Assembly (NCBI GenBank): GCA_017416885.1
Contig: JAFQAM010000197.1
Coordinates: forward strand, 1-38,802
Length of the DNA stretch: 38,802 nt
Reading direction: 5' to 3'
Origin: Clostridia bacterium
GTDB taxonomy: Bacteria > Bacillota > Clostridia > Oscillospirales > CAG-272
The notes beneath the pieces were generated by a model. It saw only the letters and a program-made list of their open reading frames with translations, ran no database searches and was not told the origin of the DNA. How positions within the stretch are numbered: position 1 is the first letter of the stretch; each line of letters starts with the position of its first letter. Made by a program: the position numbers and the translations under genes. Shown here one piece after another: positions 14,394 through 23,217 of the stretch.

Positions 14394-15152
14394 ATGGCAT
14401 TTTTTGATTCTTTAAAAAACATAATAAAAGCCGTACAACCTCAACAAAACTCAAGTAATAATAACGCACAAGGAGCTTGCTCGTTTTGCTCAAATTGTGG
14501 AATGAGGTTAGAAAGCAACGCAAAATTTTGTAGTGGTTGTGGCTCTTTTGTTGTTGGTATGGTTACGAATATACCAAATAAGGTTACTACGAATGAATTA
14601 TCTGAAACTTATTCTAACGGACGACAACAAGAGTATGTCGGCACTGTGTTAAAATGTTCAAATTGCGGATGCAACATTACACAGACTACAGCCATCTGTC
14701 CAGAATGTGGGATAAGAATTACAGGACAAGCCGCTGTTGGATCAGTTTTATCGTTTAAGGATCAACTAATGACCTTAGAAAGCGGTCGTAAAAAAGGATT
14801 TGGTGGAATTTTATTAGGCACACACTGTCCTGCAGATCCTGTAGATGTACAAAAACTAACATTAATCAGAAATTTTCCTGTACCTAATTCAATAGATGAT
14901 ATACTTGAATTTATGATGTTAGCGGTTGCAAATATCGATGTAAGCTTGTCAAAAAAATCTTGGACTAATAGAACTTCAAATAATGGAATAGAAACCGTTG
15001 CCACCATAGCAAAGGCAATTAGTAATGCATGGGTATCAAAAATGCAACAAATATATCAAAAAGCAGAAATTATATTTCCTAATGATCCTACATTTAAGCA
15101 AATTCAAAAAATATATTTTAGTAAAATGAAAGAATTAAAAATTAAAGTTTAA
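14394..15152 (+). CDS. Double zinc-ribbon protein, second of the pair (soluble)
   Basis: I prefer the ATG at 14394 to the in-frame ATG at 14385, because AAAGGAG ends directly at the earlier codon and is eight bases from the later one; this gives 252 residues. Two zinc ribbons are present: FCSNCGMRL with KFCSGCGSFV (about 29-52) and KCSNCGCNIT with ICPECGIRIT (about 86-110). The shared helical domain follows (about 150-250; LIRNFPVPNSIDDILEFMML, AWVSKMQQIYQKAEIIF). Unlike its neighbour it lacks membrane segments, so it is probably cytoplasmic and may bridge the membrane partner and the SPFH protein. The N-terminal stretch before the first ribbon is Gln/Asn-rich. It is cotranscribed with both neighbours (15 and 22 bases apart). 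Confidence 0.85.
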   Translation: MAFFDSLKNIIKAVQPQQNSSNNNAQGACSFCSNCGMRLESNAKFCSGCGSFVVGMVTNIPNKVTTNELSETYSNGRQQEYVGTVLKCSNCGCNITQTTAICPECGIRITGQAAVGSVLSFKDQLMTLESGRKKGFGGILLGTHCPADPVDVQKLTLIRNFPVPNSIDDILEFMMLAVANIDVSLSKKSWTNRTSNNGIETVATIAKAISNAWVSKMQQIYQKAEIIFPNDPTFKQIQKIYFSKMKELKIKV

Positions 15153-15174
15153 TTACAAATAAAAGGAGCTAATT

Positions 15175-16458
15175 ATGGGACTTTTCAAAAAGAAAACAGG
15201 CATCTTTGCCGATGTTATTCGTTGTGATGAGACATCATATTTAATATGGAAATGGCATCCAAACGGAACTAAAGAAGGCGAAACTGAAAGAGAAAATTCA
15301 ATAAGATGGGGCTCATCCTTGCGTGTAAAGGATGTCGAGGTAGCGGTATTTGTTTATAAGCAAAAAAACGGAACAATGCAAGATTACATTGTAGGCCCAT
15401 ATGACGAGAAAATTAAAACCTCAAACTTTCCTGTATTGTCGGGAATTTTAGGTGCCTTTATGGGAGGTGATACTCCTTTCCAAGCTGAGATTTATTTTAT
15501 CAATTTAGCAGAAATAATTCAAACTAAATTTGCTGTACCTTATTTTGATGTATTTGATAATCGTTATCCGGAATTTTCCGTTCCTGTTGCAGTAAGAGGA
15601 ACAATTAGCTTCAGAATAGATGATTACGAGTATTTTATAAAGTTACATAGACTTAATACCTTTAATATAGATGACTTTTACTCACAAATTAAGCACGCGG
15701 TTAGCAGATATGTAAAAAGCATAGTTACGAATATACCAACAATAGAGAATATTCCGGTTATCCAATTGGAAAACAAAACCGCAATAATAAACGATTCTGT
15801 AGAAAAAGATATCTCAAAAAGATTGCAAGGTCAATTCGGTGTAGAAGTCACTGGCGTTGATATAGGTGTAATTGATATTGATAAAACAAGTGTTGGATAT
15901 AACAAGCTTATGTCGATAACAAGAGAGATAACAATAGCAAAAACTGCCGCGGATCTTGAAAATTATGAGGAAACATTGCGTATTCAAAGAGAAGAAGGAC
16001 AATATGCAATGCATAAGCAAACGCAAAGCACAAATCTAAATGCTTTTCAAATTGAAAAGCAAGCAGAGGTTGGTATAGCCGGCGCTGATGCGCTTGGAAA
16101 AATGGGAGCAAATAACGCAGGCAATATTGATTTGGGAAATAACAGTGGATTTAATCCTGTGCAGATGATGGCAGGAATGGCTTTAGGCGGTGCAGTGGGA
16201 CAAAATATTGCAACCGTAATGAACGGCACAATGTATGGCGGAACAGCCTCAGCGCCGCCGCCTATTCCAACAAGAGCATATAATGTTGCTGTGAATGGAA
16301 CCGCAACAGGTCCTTATGATGTTGTAAGACTTACTCAAATGGCGCAAGCAGGCGAGCTTTTGCCGGATAGCTTGGTTTGGACACAAGGAATGGCAACATG
16401 GCAAAAGGCAGAAGAAATTAACGAGCTAAAGGGGATTTTTCCACCGCCAATAATATAA
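15175..16458 (+). CDS. SPFH-domain protein with C-terminal GYF_2 domain (YdjI-like)
   Basis: The 427-residue protein belongs to the YdjI/'virion core protein' type of SPFH proteins. The N-terminal part has FADVIRCDETSYLIWKWHP and SLRVKDVEVAVFVYKQ. The SPFH core (about 30-270) includes VPVAVRGTISFRI and QLQGQFGVEVTGVDIGVIDID-like blocks. A coiled-coil segment follows (about 255-300, ADLENYEETLRIQREEGQY), then a Gly/Met-rich linker. The C-terminal GYF_2 (DUF4339) domain (about 372-425) shows GPYDVVRLTQMAQAGELLPD and the diagnostic VWTQGMATWQKAEEI. SPFH proteins oligomerise on membranes and organise microdomains; GYF_2 domains bind peptides. Together with the two zinc-ribbon proteins it probably forms a membrane-stress scaffold. 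It ends the operon, with a strong terminator immediately after. Confidence 0.92.
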   Translation: MGLFKKKTGIFADVIRCDETSYLIWKWHPNGTKEGETERENSIRWGSSLRVKDVEVAVFVYKQKNGTMQDYIVGPYDEKIKTSNFPVLSGILGAFMGGDTPFQAEIYFINLAEIIQTKFAVPYFDVFDNRYPEFSVPVAVRGTISFRIDDYEYFIKLHRLNTFNIDDFYSQIKHAVSRYVKSIVTNIPTIENIPVIQLENKTAIINDSVEKDISKRLQGQFGVEVTGVDIGVIDIDKTSVGYNKLMSITREITIAKTAADLENYEETLRIQREEGQYAMHKQTQSTNLNAFQIEKQAEVGIAGADALGKMGANNAGNIDLGNNSGFNPVQMMAGMALGGAVGQNIATVMNGTMYGGTASAPPPIPTRAYNVAVNGTATGPYDVVRLTQMAQAGELLPDSLVWTQGMATWQKAEEINELKGIFPPPII

Positions 16459-16460
16459 AC

Positions 16461-16492
16461 AAAAATACTGTTGCGCGCGCAACAGTATTTTT
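16461..16492. terminator. Bidirectional terminator (perfect palindrome)
   Basis: AAAAATACTGTTGCGC and its exact reverse complement meet at the centre (16476/16477). It serves the SPFH operon (plus) and the phosphate operon (minus, ending at 16509). Confidence 0.93.
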
Positions 16493-16508
16493 ATTTTGAA
16501 AGCTTTTG

Positions 16509-18209
16509 TTATTTATTAAATTTGATTTCAACAGTAGTACCAATACCAATATCACTGTCAATTTTTAATTCAGCGTTGTATAATGCACAAATATGCTTTA
16601 CAATTGCAAGACCTAAGCCTGTGCCGCCTGTTTTTTTGGAGCGGGATTTATCCACTCTGTAAAATCTCTCGCAAAGCCTTGGCAAATGCTCCTTTTCAAT
16701 GCCGATACCGCTATCCTTAACAGTAAGAGTAACGGAATAGTCGTCATCCTTTATCGAAATCAGAATACTTCCGTTTTCCTTGTTGTAGTTAATTGCATTT
16801 GAGGCAAGATTTTGTATAAGCTCGAAAACCTTTTTAGGGTCGCCGTTTATTATGCCATTCCCCTCAATTTTTAAGCTTATATTCTTTTTGTTTATCTCCT
16901 CGCTTAATTCACTGAATATTTCTTCGGCGGTTTGCCTTAAATCAACAGGGATAAAGACCGTATCAATCAGCTCGCCCTGTTCCAGTCTGCTTAGCTTCAG
17001 CATATCGGAAATCAAAGACGATAAGCGAAGGCTTTCCTTGTGTATTCTTTCAATCTGCTTTTTTGCGCCCTCATCAATATCCTTCTCAAGCAATACCTCA
17101 GATAATCCTCGCATAACGGTAATAGGTGTTTTCAACTCGTGAGAAGCATTAGCAAAGAAATCGCTTTTTTGCTTGGATACTGTCTTTTCCTGCGTTATAT
17201 CTGTGATTATTAAAATTGATGAAATATTGTCTGAAAGGGAAGAGTCTGTTATTTTCTGTATTACAACCGATAAATCCCTGTTGTTATAGTGATGCTCAAA
17301 GAAATAGCTTTCATCAATGTGCTTTAAAATTTCATTGTATAGCTCTAAATCATCAATTAAGTAAATCAGATTTTTGATATCATCGCATTTTGCGCAGTTG
17401 AAAATTTCAAGAGCGCTTTTATTTACAAAAACAAGCTTTTTTTCTTGATTGATAGCAATGATTCCCTGCGAAACATTGTCAAGCACAGTGTTCAGCTTTT
17501 TATGCTCTTGCATTATAAGACTGATATGCGCGTGAATGCTTGCATTAAGCTCATTTATTTCACCAAGCACAGAGTAAATCTCAGGCTCGCTGGAATCGGT
17601 GCTCAAAGGCTCATATTTTCCGTCGTTCAGGCTCCTTAAGCTTTTGCCGATATCTGTAACCTTAGAGGAAATATTCTTTGATAGAATATTAGACATAACG
17701 AATGAAATTATTATAGATATAATCAAAACCACAATTAAAAGCGGCAGTGTTACATTTATGTATGATGAAATCTCACTGCTTTTGATAGCCAAACGGACAA
17801 TAATATCCGTTCCGTCATAAAGAGTGGATTTTATAGCATAATAAGTCATTTTGCATTTGAAGGTGTCAGAATATCTCTCTATTGTTTTAGGAGAATCAGA
17901 CAATGCATTTTTAATTTCCTCTCTGTTTGCGTGATTGTCCAAAGGAGCATTTGTGTCACTTTCATATAAAACATTGCCGTCCTTATCAAAAACAGTAATA
18001 CGGAATTCATCCTTACTCGCATAACGGGACAGCTTATCGAAATCCTGCTTGCTTGCAATCAGCGAGCAAGCAAGCTCGGTTTCACTGATTAATTGATTTT
18101 TAATCATATTCTTAGTGCTGAGATTAACAGCAATAATGCTGAAAGTGAACATTAAAAGAGTAGAAATCAGAGTAACAAGGAAAAATCTTAAAAACAGCTT
18201 CTTTTTCAT
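16509..18209 (-). CDS. phoR: Phosphate-regulon sensor histidine kinase
   Basis: PhoR senses phosphate status through the Pst/PhoU complex and phosphorylates PhoB. The 566-residue layout is typical: membrane helix 1 (about 8-30), an extracytoplasmic sensor domain (about 31-150), helix 2 (about 152-175), a HAMP-like linker, a PAS domain (about 235-340), HisKA with FFANASHELKTP (phosphorylated His357), and a HATPase domain with N-box NLASNAINYN (Asn471), DSGIGI (499-504) and GGTGLGLAIV (528-537). Its ATG overlaps the phoB stop by four bases (ATGA). It is the last gene of the pstSCAB-phoUBR operon, and a strong terminator follows. The gene name rests on context plus architecture. Confidence 0.95.
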   Translation of the reverse strand: MKKKLFLRFFLVTLISTLLMFTFSIIAVNLSTKNMIKNQLISETELACSLIASKQDFDKLSRYASKDEFRITVFDKDGNVLYESDTNAPLDNHANREEIKNALSDSPKTIERYSDTFKCKMTYYAIKSTLYDGTDIIVRLAIKSSEISSYINVTLPLLIVVLIISIIISFVMSNILSKNISSKVTDIGKSLRSLNDGKYEPLSTDSSEPEIYSVLGEINELNASIHAHISLIMQEHKKLNTVLDNVSQGIIAINQEKKLVFVNKSALEIFNCAKCDDIKNLIYLIDDLELYNEILKHIDESYFFEHHYNNRDLSVVIQKITDSSLSDNISSILIITDITQEKTVSKQKSDFFANASHELKTPITVMRGLSEVLLEKDIDEGAKKQIERIHKESLRLSSLISDMLKLSRLEQGELIDTVFIPVDLRQTAEEIFSELSEEINKKNISLKIEGNGIINGDPKKVFELIQNLASNAINYNKENGSILISIKDDDYSVTLTVKDSGIGIEKEHLPRLCERFYRVDKSRSKKTGGTGLGLAIVKHICALYNAELKIDSDIGIGTTVEIKFNK

Positions 18210-18871
18210 TTGTTTTCATAGCGATAGCCGATACCTCTGACGGTAACGATACAGTCGCTTCCCCCGGCCTCCTTTATTTTATCGCGCAAGGTTGCAATAT
18301 GCATATCAAGCGTTCTTGTTTCACCTATGAAGCTTTCACCCCATACCTCTCTGAAAAGCGTCTCTCTTTCGACAGTTACACCCGAATTGCTTATAAGCAT
18401 TTTTAAAAGCTTGAATTCCTTCAAGGTAAGCATTAAATCCTTATCCTTGTAAAAAATCTTGTAAACATTATTATCAATTACAAAGCCGTCAGCATTTGTA
18501 ATATATAAATTAGCGCGCCTTAAATTGGTTTTCACTCTTGCAATCAATTCAAGAATAGAGAAGGGCTTTGCCATATAATCGTCCGCGCCCTTGTTAAGCC
18601 CCTTTACAAAGCTTATTTCATCGGTTTTTGCGCTAACAATAATAACGGGTATTTTCTCATCAAGCTCCCTTATTTTAGTTAAAATAGTGTATCCGTCCAT
18701 ATCGGGGAGCATTATATCAAGAATAATAAGATTAGGCCTTGATTTTTCAAATTCATTAAGAAAATCCTTACCGTTTTCAAACATTCTGATTTTATAAAGC
18801 CCATCAAATGCGCCTTCATAAACCTCACGAATGCCTTCATCATCCTCTACAATGTAAATTAAAGACTCCAT
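18206..18871 (-). CDS. phoB: Phosphate-regulon response regulator (OmpR/PhoB family)
   Basis: The 221-residue regulator has a receiver domain (about 3-118) with the acidic pocket EDD (9-11), phosphoacceptor Asp52 (LIILDIMLP), Ser80 and Lys102 (AKPF). A C-terminal winged-helix DNA-binding domain (about 125-220) has LTLKEFKLLKMLI, RTLDMHIATLRDKI and VRGIGYRYE. It is coupled to phoR by a four-base overlap and abuts phoU, sharing one base, so expression is stoichiometric with the pst genes. Its targets should include the candidate Pho box upstream of pstS (23009-23025). In Firmicutes the orthologue is often called PhoP. Confidence 0.95.
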   Translation of the reverse strand: MESLIYIVEDDEGIREVYEGAFDGLYKIRMFENGKDFLNEFEKSRPNLIILDIMLPDMDGYTILTKIRELDEKIPVIIVSAKTDEISFVKGLNKGADDYMAKPFSILELIARVKTNLRRANLYITNADGFVIDNNVYKIFYKDKDLMLTLKEFKLLKMLISNSGVTVERETLFREVWGESFIGETRTLDMHIATLRDKIKEAGGSDCIVTVRGIGYRYENK

Positions 18872-19524
18872 CAGTATTTTAAATGTACTCCTGTCTCATT
18901 ATATTTTGTCCACTCTGCAACATTTACAGCGTGGTCGCCAATTCTTTCAAGATATTTTGCTACCATCATAAGAGTAATTGCTTGCTCAGCATTGCTGCTA
19001 TCCTTTCTGATAAGCTCAATAAGCTCATTTTGTACTGTTACAAATAGCTCATCCATTTCATCATCAAGGCTAATTACAGTATCAGCTAAATTCTCATCAT
19101 TTTTTATAAATGAATTGACACTTTCCCGTACCATCTTAATAGCCAAATTTCCCATAGCTGTAATGTGCGTCAGCTTTTTAATGTATCTTTCGCCCGGCAT
19201 GGTATATACAAGATCTCCAATATCGCTTGCTTGATCGCCGAATCTTTCAATATCGGTAATCATCTTTAACGCGCAGGAAACCTCACGAAAGTCTCTCGCC
19301 ACAGGCTGTTGCTTCAGAAGAATACGCATGCATCTTTTTTCAATGCTCATTTCATATTCGTCAACAAGCTTGTCAGTTTGAGCAATGCTTTTACCTAAAT
19401 CTCTGTTCATTTGCAATAAAGCAGTGATAGCATCGCTAATCATTTGCTCTGTAAGACGGCACATTTCAACCAGCTGTGTCTTTAAATTCTGTAATTCCTC
19501 TTCAAATATTTTTCTAATTGACAT
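18871..19524 (-). CDS. phoU: Phosphate-transport regulator PhoU
   Basis: PhoU links Pst transporter activity to PhoR and keeps the kinase inactive when phosphate is plentiful. The 217-residue protein has the two repeated three-helix bundles of the family. Each contains the metal-binding E/DxxxD pattern near a signature: SCALKMITDIERFGDQASDIGD in the first half (seen as ITDIERFGDQASDI), and VAKYLERIGDHAVNVAEW in the second. Length and order are normal. It is 36 bases after pstB, with a GGAGAT ribosome binding site, and shares one base with phoB. Confidence 0.96.
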   Translation of the reverse strand: MSIRKIFEEELQNLKTQLVEMCRLTEQMISDAITALLQMNRDLGKSIAQTDKLVDEYEMSIEKRCMRILLKQQPVARDFREVSCALKMITDIERFGDQASDIGDLVYTMPGERYIKKLTHITAMGNLAIKMVRESVNSFIKNDENLADTVISLDDEMDELFVTVQNELIELIRKDSSNAEQAITLMMVAKYLERIGDHAVNVAEWTKYNETGVHLKY

Positions 19525-19560
19525 TTTATATCTCCATTATACAATATTTTTTATTAAAAA

Positions 19561-20331
19561 TCAACCAAATCTGCCGGTAATATATCTTTCTGTTCTTTCA
19601 TCCCCGGGCGATGAAAAAATATCATCTGTTGCTCCGTACTCAATTAACTCTCCAAGCAAGAAAAAAGCGGTATTATCTGCAATTCTTGTTGCCTGCTGCA
19701 TATTGTGCGTAACTATAACAATAGTTAAATCCTTTTTCAGTTCTTCCATCAGTTCTTCGATTTTGCCCGTTGAGATCGGATCAAGGGCAGATGTAGGCTC
19801 ATCCATTAAAAGTATTTTAGGATTAGCGGCAAGCGAACGGGCAATACATAGCCTTTGCTGTTGACCGCCGCTCATTCCAAGAGCGCTCTTTTTAAGCCTG
19901 TCCTTTACCTCGTCCCAAATGCTTGCGCGTCGAAGCGAATTCTCAACAATTTCATCAAGCTCGCTTCTTTTTTTGATTCCGAAGGTTCTCGGAGCAAAGG
20001 CGATATTGTCATAAATGCTCATAGGAAATGGATTTGGCTTTTGAAACACCATGCCAACATTTTTTCTTAAGGCATTAATATCTGTTTCCTTATCGAAAAT
20101 ATCAATATTTCCAATCTTGAAGCTTCCTGTAATCTTACAATCCTCAACCAAATCATTCATTCTGTTTAATATCTTTAAAAAGGTAGATTTACCGCAGCCG
20201 GACGGTCCTATTAAAGCAGTTACTTGCTTTTCGGGGATTTCAATATTTATATTTTTCAAAGCGTGAAAATCACCGTAGTAAAGATTGCAGTCCTTAACTG
20301 ATATATTCATTTTACCTGTAAAGTCAATCAT
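19561..20331 (-). CDS. pstB: Phosphate ABC transporter ATP-binding protein
   Basis: PstB powers phosphate import. The 256-residue protein has Walker A GPSGCGKST (42-50), the Q-loop FQKPNPFPMSIYDNI typical of PstB, the signature MSGGQQQR (153-160), Walker B ILLMDEPTSALD (173-184) and the switch His in IVTHNMQQATRIAD. The start at 20331 is backed by AGGAGA and overlaps the pstA stop by four bases. A second in-frame ATG eight codons in is closer to the usual family start but lacks a ribosome binding site. Confidence 0.98.
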   Translation of the reverse strand: MIDFTGKMNISVKDCNLYYGDFHALKNINIEIPEKQVTALIGPSGCGKSTFLKILNRMNDLVEDCKITGSFKIGNIDIFDKETDINALRKNVGMVFQKPNPFPMSIYDNIAFAPRTFGIKKRSELDEIVENSLRRASIWDEVKDRLKKSALGMSGGQQQRLCIARSLAANPKILLMDEPTSALDPISTGKIEELMEELKKDLTIVIVTHNMQQATRIADNTAFFLLGELIEYGATDDIFSSPGDERTERYITGRFG

Positions 20332-21155
20332 TTTTCTTCTCCTGTCGATTTTTTAATTAATTTTCCGATACCGCTTGCAAGCAAATTTAAGAAAATAACA
20401 AATACAAGCAATACAACCGATGTGGCTGCAGCTTCATCTCTGTAACCGTTGCTTGCAAAATAGTAAATATCAAGTGCAAGGCTTGTACCCGGTGATAATA
20501 GGTTTTGCGGAACCTTATTTACAACCATTCCGATTGTTAATATAAGTACCGCGCTTTCTGATACAACACGCCCGATTGCAAGAATGATAGCGGTAACGAT
20601 ACCGCCCGAGGCTGATGGCAATACGATTTTAAAAATGGTTCTGACCTTACTTGCGCCTAACGCATAAGATCCTTCCCGAAGTCCGCCTTGAACCGAAAGC
20701 AGGCTTTCCTGTGTGGAACGCACAATAGTCGGTAAAATCATAATTGCAAGAGTAATTCCGCCGCCAATAATTGAATATCCCCAACCAAACGCAACAACGA
20801 ATATTAAATATCCGAACAAGCCGTAAACAATACTCGGAATACCCGCAAGTGTTTCAGTAGCAACCTGAATAATCCGCACAAGCTTTCCTTTATTATTTGT
20901 GTATTCAACTAAGAAAATAGCGCTTGCAACACCGATAGGTACAGCAATTAATGAAGCAATAGCCACAAGCTCAAGCATACCGACAAACGCAGGCAAAATG
21001 GAAGGCGAGCTTTTATAATCGCCAAATAACAAATCAAATGATAGCTTTCCCGTGCCTTTTATTAAAACATAAGCAATAACTGCAACAAGACAAATAAGAG
21101 TAATCCCCAATGCGACAAGACAAATTATTTTAAGTGCTGAATAAAGCTTTCTCAT
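20328..21155 (-). CDS. pstA: Phosphate ABC transporter permease
   Basis: A 275-residue inner-membrane permease of the MetI/BPD_transp_1 type with six membrane helices. The PstA-typical segments ETLAGIPSIVYGLFGYL and the EAA-loop LREGSYALGASKVRTIFKIVLP, which contacts PstB, are visible. ATGA overlap with pstB on one side and pstC on the other indicates tight coupling. AAGGAATC precedes the start. Confidence 0.97.
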   Translation of the reverse strand: MRKLYSALKIICLVALGITLICLVAVIAYVLIKGTGKLSFDLLFGDYKSSPSILPAFVGMLELVAIASLIAVPIGVASAIFLVEYTNNKGKLVRIIQVATETLAGIPSIVYGLFGYLIFVVAFGWGYSIIGGGITLAIMILPTIVRSTQESLLSVQGGLREGSYALGASKVRTIFKIVLPSASGGIVTAIILAIGRVVSESAVLILTIGMVVNKVPQNLLSPGTSLALDIYYFASNGYRDEAAATSVVLLVFVIFLNLLASGIGKLIKKSTGEEK

Positions 21156-22057
21156 TTTTTTGATTCCTTTTTCTTAATTTTGTCGTTTTTTTCTCTTTTA
21201 AGCAGAGAAAAGCTTATATTTAAAAGCAAGGTAAATACAAATAGAACAACACCCGTCGCTATAAGAGCAGACAAAGCATCTCCGCGAAGCTCCATAGCTC
21301 CCATAGCAATATTGGCAGTCAGTGTTCTCACGCTTTGGAACAGACTGTTTGGCATTTCGGGACTGCCACCGATTACCATAATTACCGCCATTGTTTCACC
21401 GATAGCGCGACCAATCGCGAGTACAACACCTGCTAAAATACCGCTTTTAGCAGACGGAACAAGTATCTTAAATGTCGCTTGCTCTTTAGTGGCGCCTAAA
21501 GCCAAAGCACCCTCATAATATGAGCTTGGCACGCTGTTTAGGCTATCTAAGCTTACACTTACAATAGTAGGTAAAATCATAATTCCAAGAACCAATGAGG
21601 CAGAAAAAATTCCATAACCAACTCCATTTGGCGAAATATAGTCTCTTACAAAGGGAACTATAACAGTCATACCGAATAGACCAAATATAACCGATGGAAT
21701 ACCTGCAAGTAAATTTATCATTTGCCTTATGGGATTAACTAATTTTTTAGGGCAAAACTTATATAACGCAATAGCGGTAAGAAGTCCTATGCCAACGCCT
21801 ATTATAACGGATAATGCGGTAACATAAAGCGTAGTTACAATCATAGGAAATATGCCGTACGCTATCTCATCCGCTAAGGGCGCCCATTTCATAACGAAAA
21901 CAAATTCAAAAAATCCTGTTTTTGCAATAAACGGCGTGCCGCTTATGAATAGAAATACAGTAATTGTGGCTAAAGCCAGAATAGAGAAGATAGCGCAGAA
22001 AAGAAATACGAAACGCATTCCTTTTTCTTTAAGATTAATAAAAGTTGAACTTTTCAT
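21152..22057 (-). CDS. pstC: Phosphate ABC transporter permease
   Basis: A 301-residue permease pairing with PstA. Typical PstC features include NLLAGIPSVIFGLFGM, and the EAA-type loop SYYEGALALGATKEQATFKI, followed by AIGRAIGETMAVIMVIGG. Six membrane helices fit. The ATG lies one base after the pstS stop with no clear Shine-Dalgarno sequence, so translation probably depends on coupling to pstS. An internal ATG (Met14) directly follows AAAAAGGA, which is too close to be used well. Confidence 0.96.
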   Translation of the reverse strand: MKSSTFINLKEKGMRFVFLFCAIFSILALATITVFLFISGTPFIAKTGFFEFVFVMKWAPLADEIAYGIFPMIVTTLYVTALSVIIGVGIGLLTAIALYKFCPKKLVNPIRQMINLLAGIPSVIFGLFGMTVIVPFVRDYISPNGVGYGIFSASLVLGIMILPTIVSVSLDSLNSVPSSYYEGALALGATKEQATFKILVPSAKSGILAGVVLAIGRAIGETMAVIMVIGGSPEMPNSLFQSVRTLTANIAMGAMELRGDALSALIATGVVLFVFTLLLNISFSLLKREKNDKIKKKESKK

Positions 22058-22058
22058 A

Positions 22059-22928
22059 TTATTTAGTTACTTGCGCCCAAACGGTAATGGCTTTTTCGCC
22101 TGCATCAACATCGTAAATCTTTTTTAAATCCTCTGAAGAAATATTATTATAGGTATTTTTATTATTTACGATAATTGCAATGCCATCCTTAGCAACCTCA
22201 TAATAGGTACAATTCGGAGATTTTTCAGAATTAAACGCTTCTGAAATCATACCGAAATCAGTAACGCCGTTTTCTGCATCATTATAGCCTGTACCGCTTC
22301 CGCCACCTGCAACGCTTACGCTTACACTACTTTGAATTTCCTCAAATTTAGTAGCAAGCTTTTCCATAAGAGGCTTTAAGGATGTACTGCCCGAAATTGT
22401 AATTTCACCGCTTAAGCTTGGAATAACAGTATAAGGAACAGTATTTTCTCTTGTGGAAACATATCCGTTTTCGCTTATAATTGATTGAGCATCGGAGCTT
22501 TGCAGGAAAGCGAGAAAAGCAGCGTTAACCTCTGAAGCAACTCTATTTTCCTGATAAACTATATTTAAAGGTCTTGAAATTTTGTATGAACCGTCCTTAA
22601 TGGTAGCAATTGTTGGCATAACGCCGTCAACAGATAAAATTTTAACATCGCTTGTGACATAGCCTAAGCTATCATAGCCGATTGCTAAAGGATTGCTTTC
22701 AACCTCTTGTAAAACCGATGCTGTGTTTGAAGCAACGATTACACCTGAAATATCAGATTTTCCTTTAAGACCGATAATTTCCATAAAAGCAGATTTTGTT
22801 CCGCTTCCGTCCTCACGGGTAACAACACTGATAATTTTTGCTTCATCAAAGCTTCCGCCGCAGGAAGTAAGAATAAAAGCAGAGCATAAAACAACAGTTA
22901 GTAAAATAAGTGCGATTAATTTTTTCAT
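22059..22928 (-). CDS. pstS: Phosphate-binding lipoprotein, circularly permuted domain order
   Basis: PstS captures phosphate outside the membrane and delivers it to PstCA. The 289-residue protein has a lipoprotein signal peptide with the lipobox LTSC (Cys23). Ligand-binding motifs are all present but in permuted order. First come REDGSGTKSAF (38-48), IGYDSLGYV (83-91) and ISRPLNIV (117-124), normally found in the C-terminal half. Then come SGSTSLKPLMEKLA (179-192), GGGSGTG (208-214), DFGMISEAF and AKDGIAIIVN (246-255), normally N-terminal. The protein ends at TVWAQVTK, exactly where the usual fold would continue into REDGSGT. It is the first gene of the operon, with an AAGGAG site and a candidate Pho box upstream. 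Length is that of one complete binding protein, so this is a rearranged order, not a duplication or truncation. Confidence 0.93.
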   Translation of the reverse strand: MKKLIALILLTVVLCSAFILTSCGGSFDEAKIISVVTREDGSGTKSAFMEIIGLKGKSDISGVIVASNTASVLQEVESNPLAIGYDSLGYVTSDVKILSVDGVMPTIATIKDGSYKISRPLNIVYQENRVASEVNAAFLAFLQSSDAQSIISENGYVSTRENTVPYTVIPSLSGEITISGSTSLKPLMEKLATKFEEIQSSVSVSVAGGGSGTGYNDAENGVTDFGMISEAFNSEKSPNCTYYEVAKDGIAIIVNNKNTYNNISSEDLKKIYDVDAGEKAITVWAQVTK

Positions 22929-22989
22929 TTTCTTTTCTCCTTCTTCTGTAAGCTTTTTGCTTACGCACTTATTTTACCTCAATCTTAAA

Positions 22990-23025
22990 ATCATAACTAC
23001 CAAATCAATGTTTAGATTATGTAAA
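22990..23025 (-). promoter_or_regulatory. Candidate Pho box and -10 of the pst-pho operon
   Basis: On the minus strand TTTACA (23025-23020) and TAAACA (23014-23009) are direct repeats 11 bases apart. This resembles Firmicutes PhoP/PhoB sites, which are TTAACA-like hexamers on one face of the helix. A -10-like TATGAT (22995-22990) follows 13 bases later, with no -35 box of its own, as expected for an activated promoter. Assignment is by pattern and context only. Confidence 0.45.
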
Positions 23026-23037
23026 TTTAAGGTAAAA

Positions 23038-23095
23038 GAAAAAAGTGGCTGTTGCTCTTAACTGATTCTTTTCAAATCAGCTATTTGCAACAGCC
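23038..23095 (-). terminator. Long terminator hairpin after the lipoprotein operon
   Basis: GGCTGTTGC (23047-23055) pairs with GCAACAGCC (23087-23095), and an inner stem CTGATT/AATCAG (23062-23067 with 23075-23080) lies inside. On the minus strand it is followed by ACTTTTTTCTTTT. It separates the operon ending at 23218 from the pst promoter. The rest of 23096-23217 shows nothing I can identify. Confidence 0.75.
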
Positions 23096-23217
23096 CCTTT
23101 TTTATTTACTTGATGACATGTGCAGTTGAGTTAAAAACATGCTACATCTTGTGAAATTGATTAAAATTAATGAATAAGTAGATTTTACATTGTAATAAAA
23201 TTTTATTACAATAGTTT

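Noticed and set aside
23047..23095. Insertion-sequence terminal repeat (GGCTGTTGC...GCAACAGCC)
   Set aside because: The position after an operon and the T-rich flank fit a terminator; there is no transposase or target duplication.
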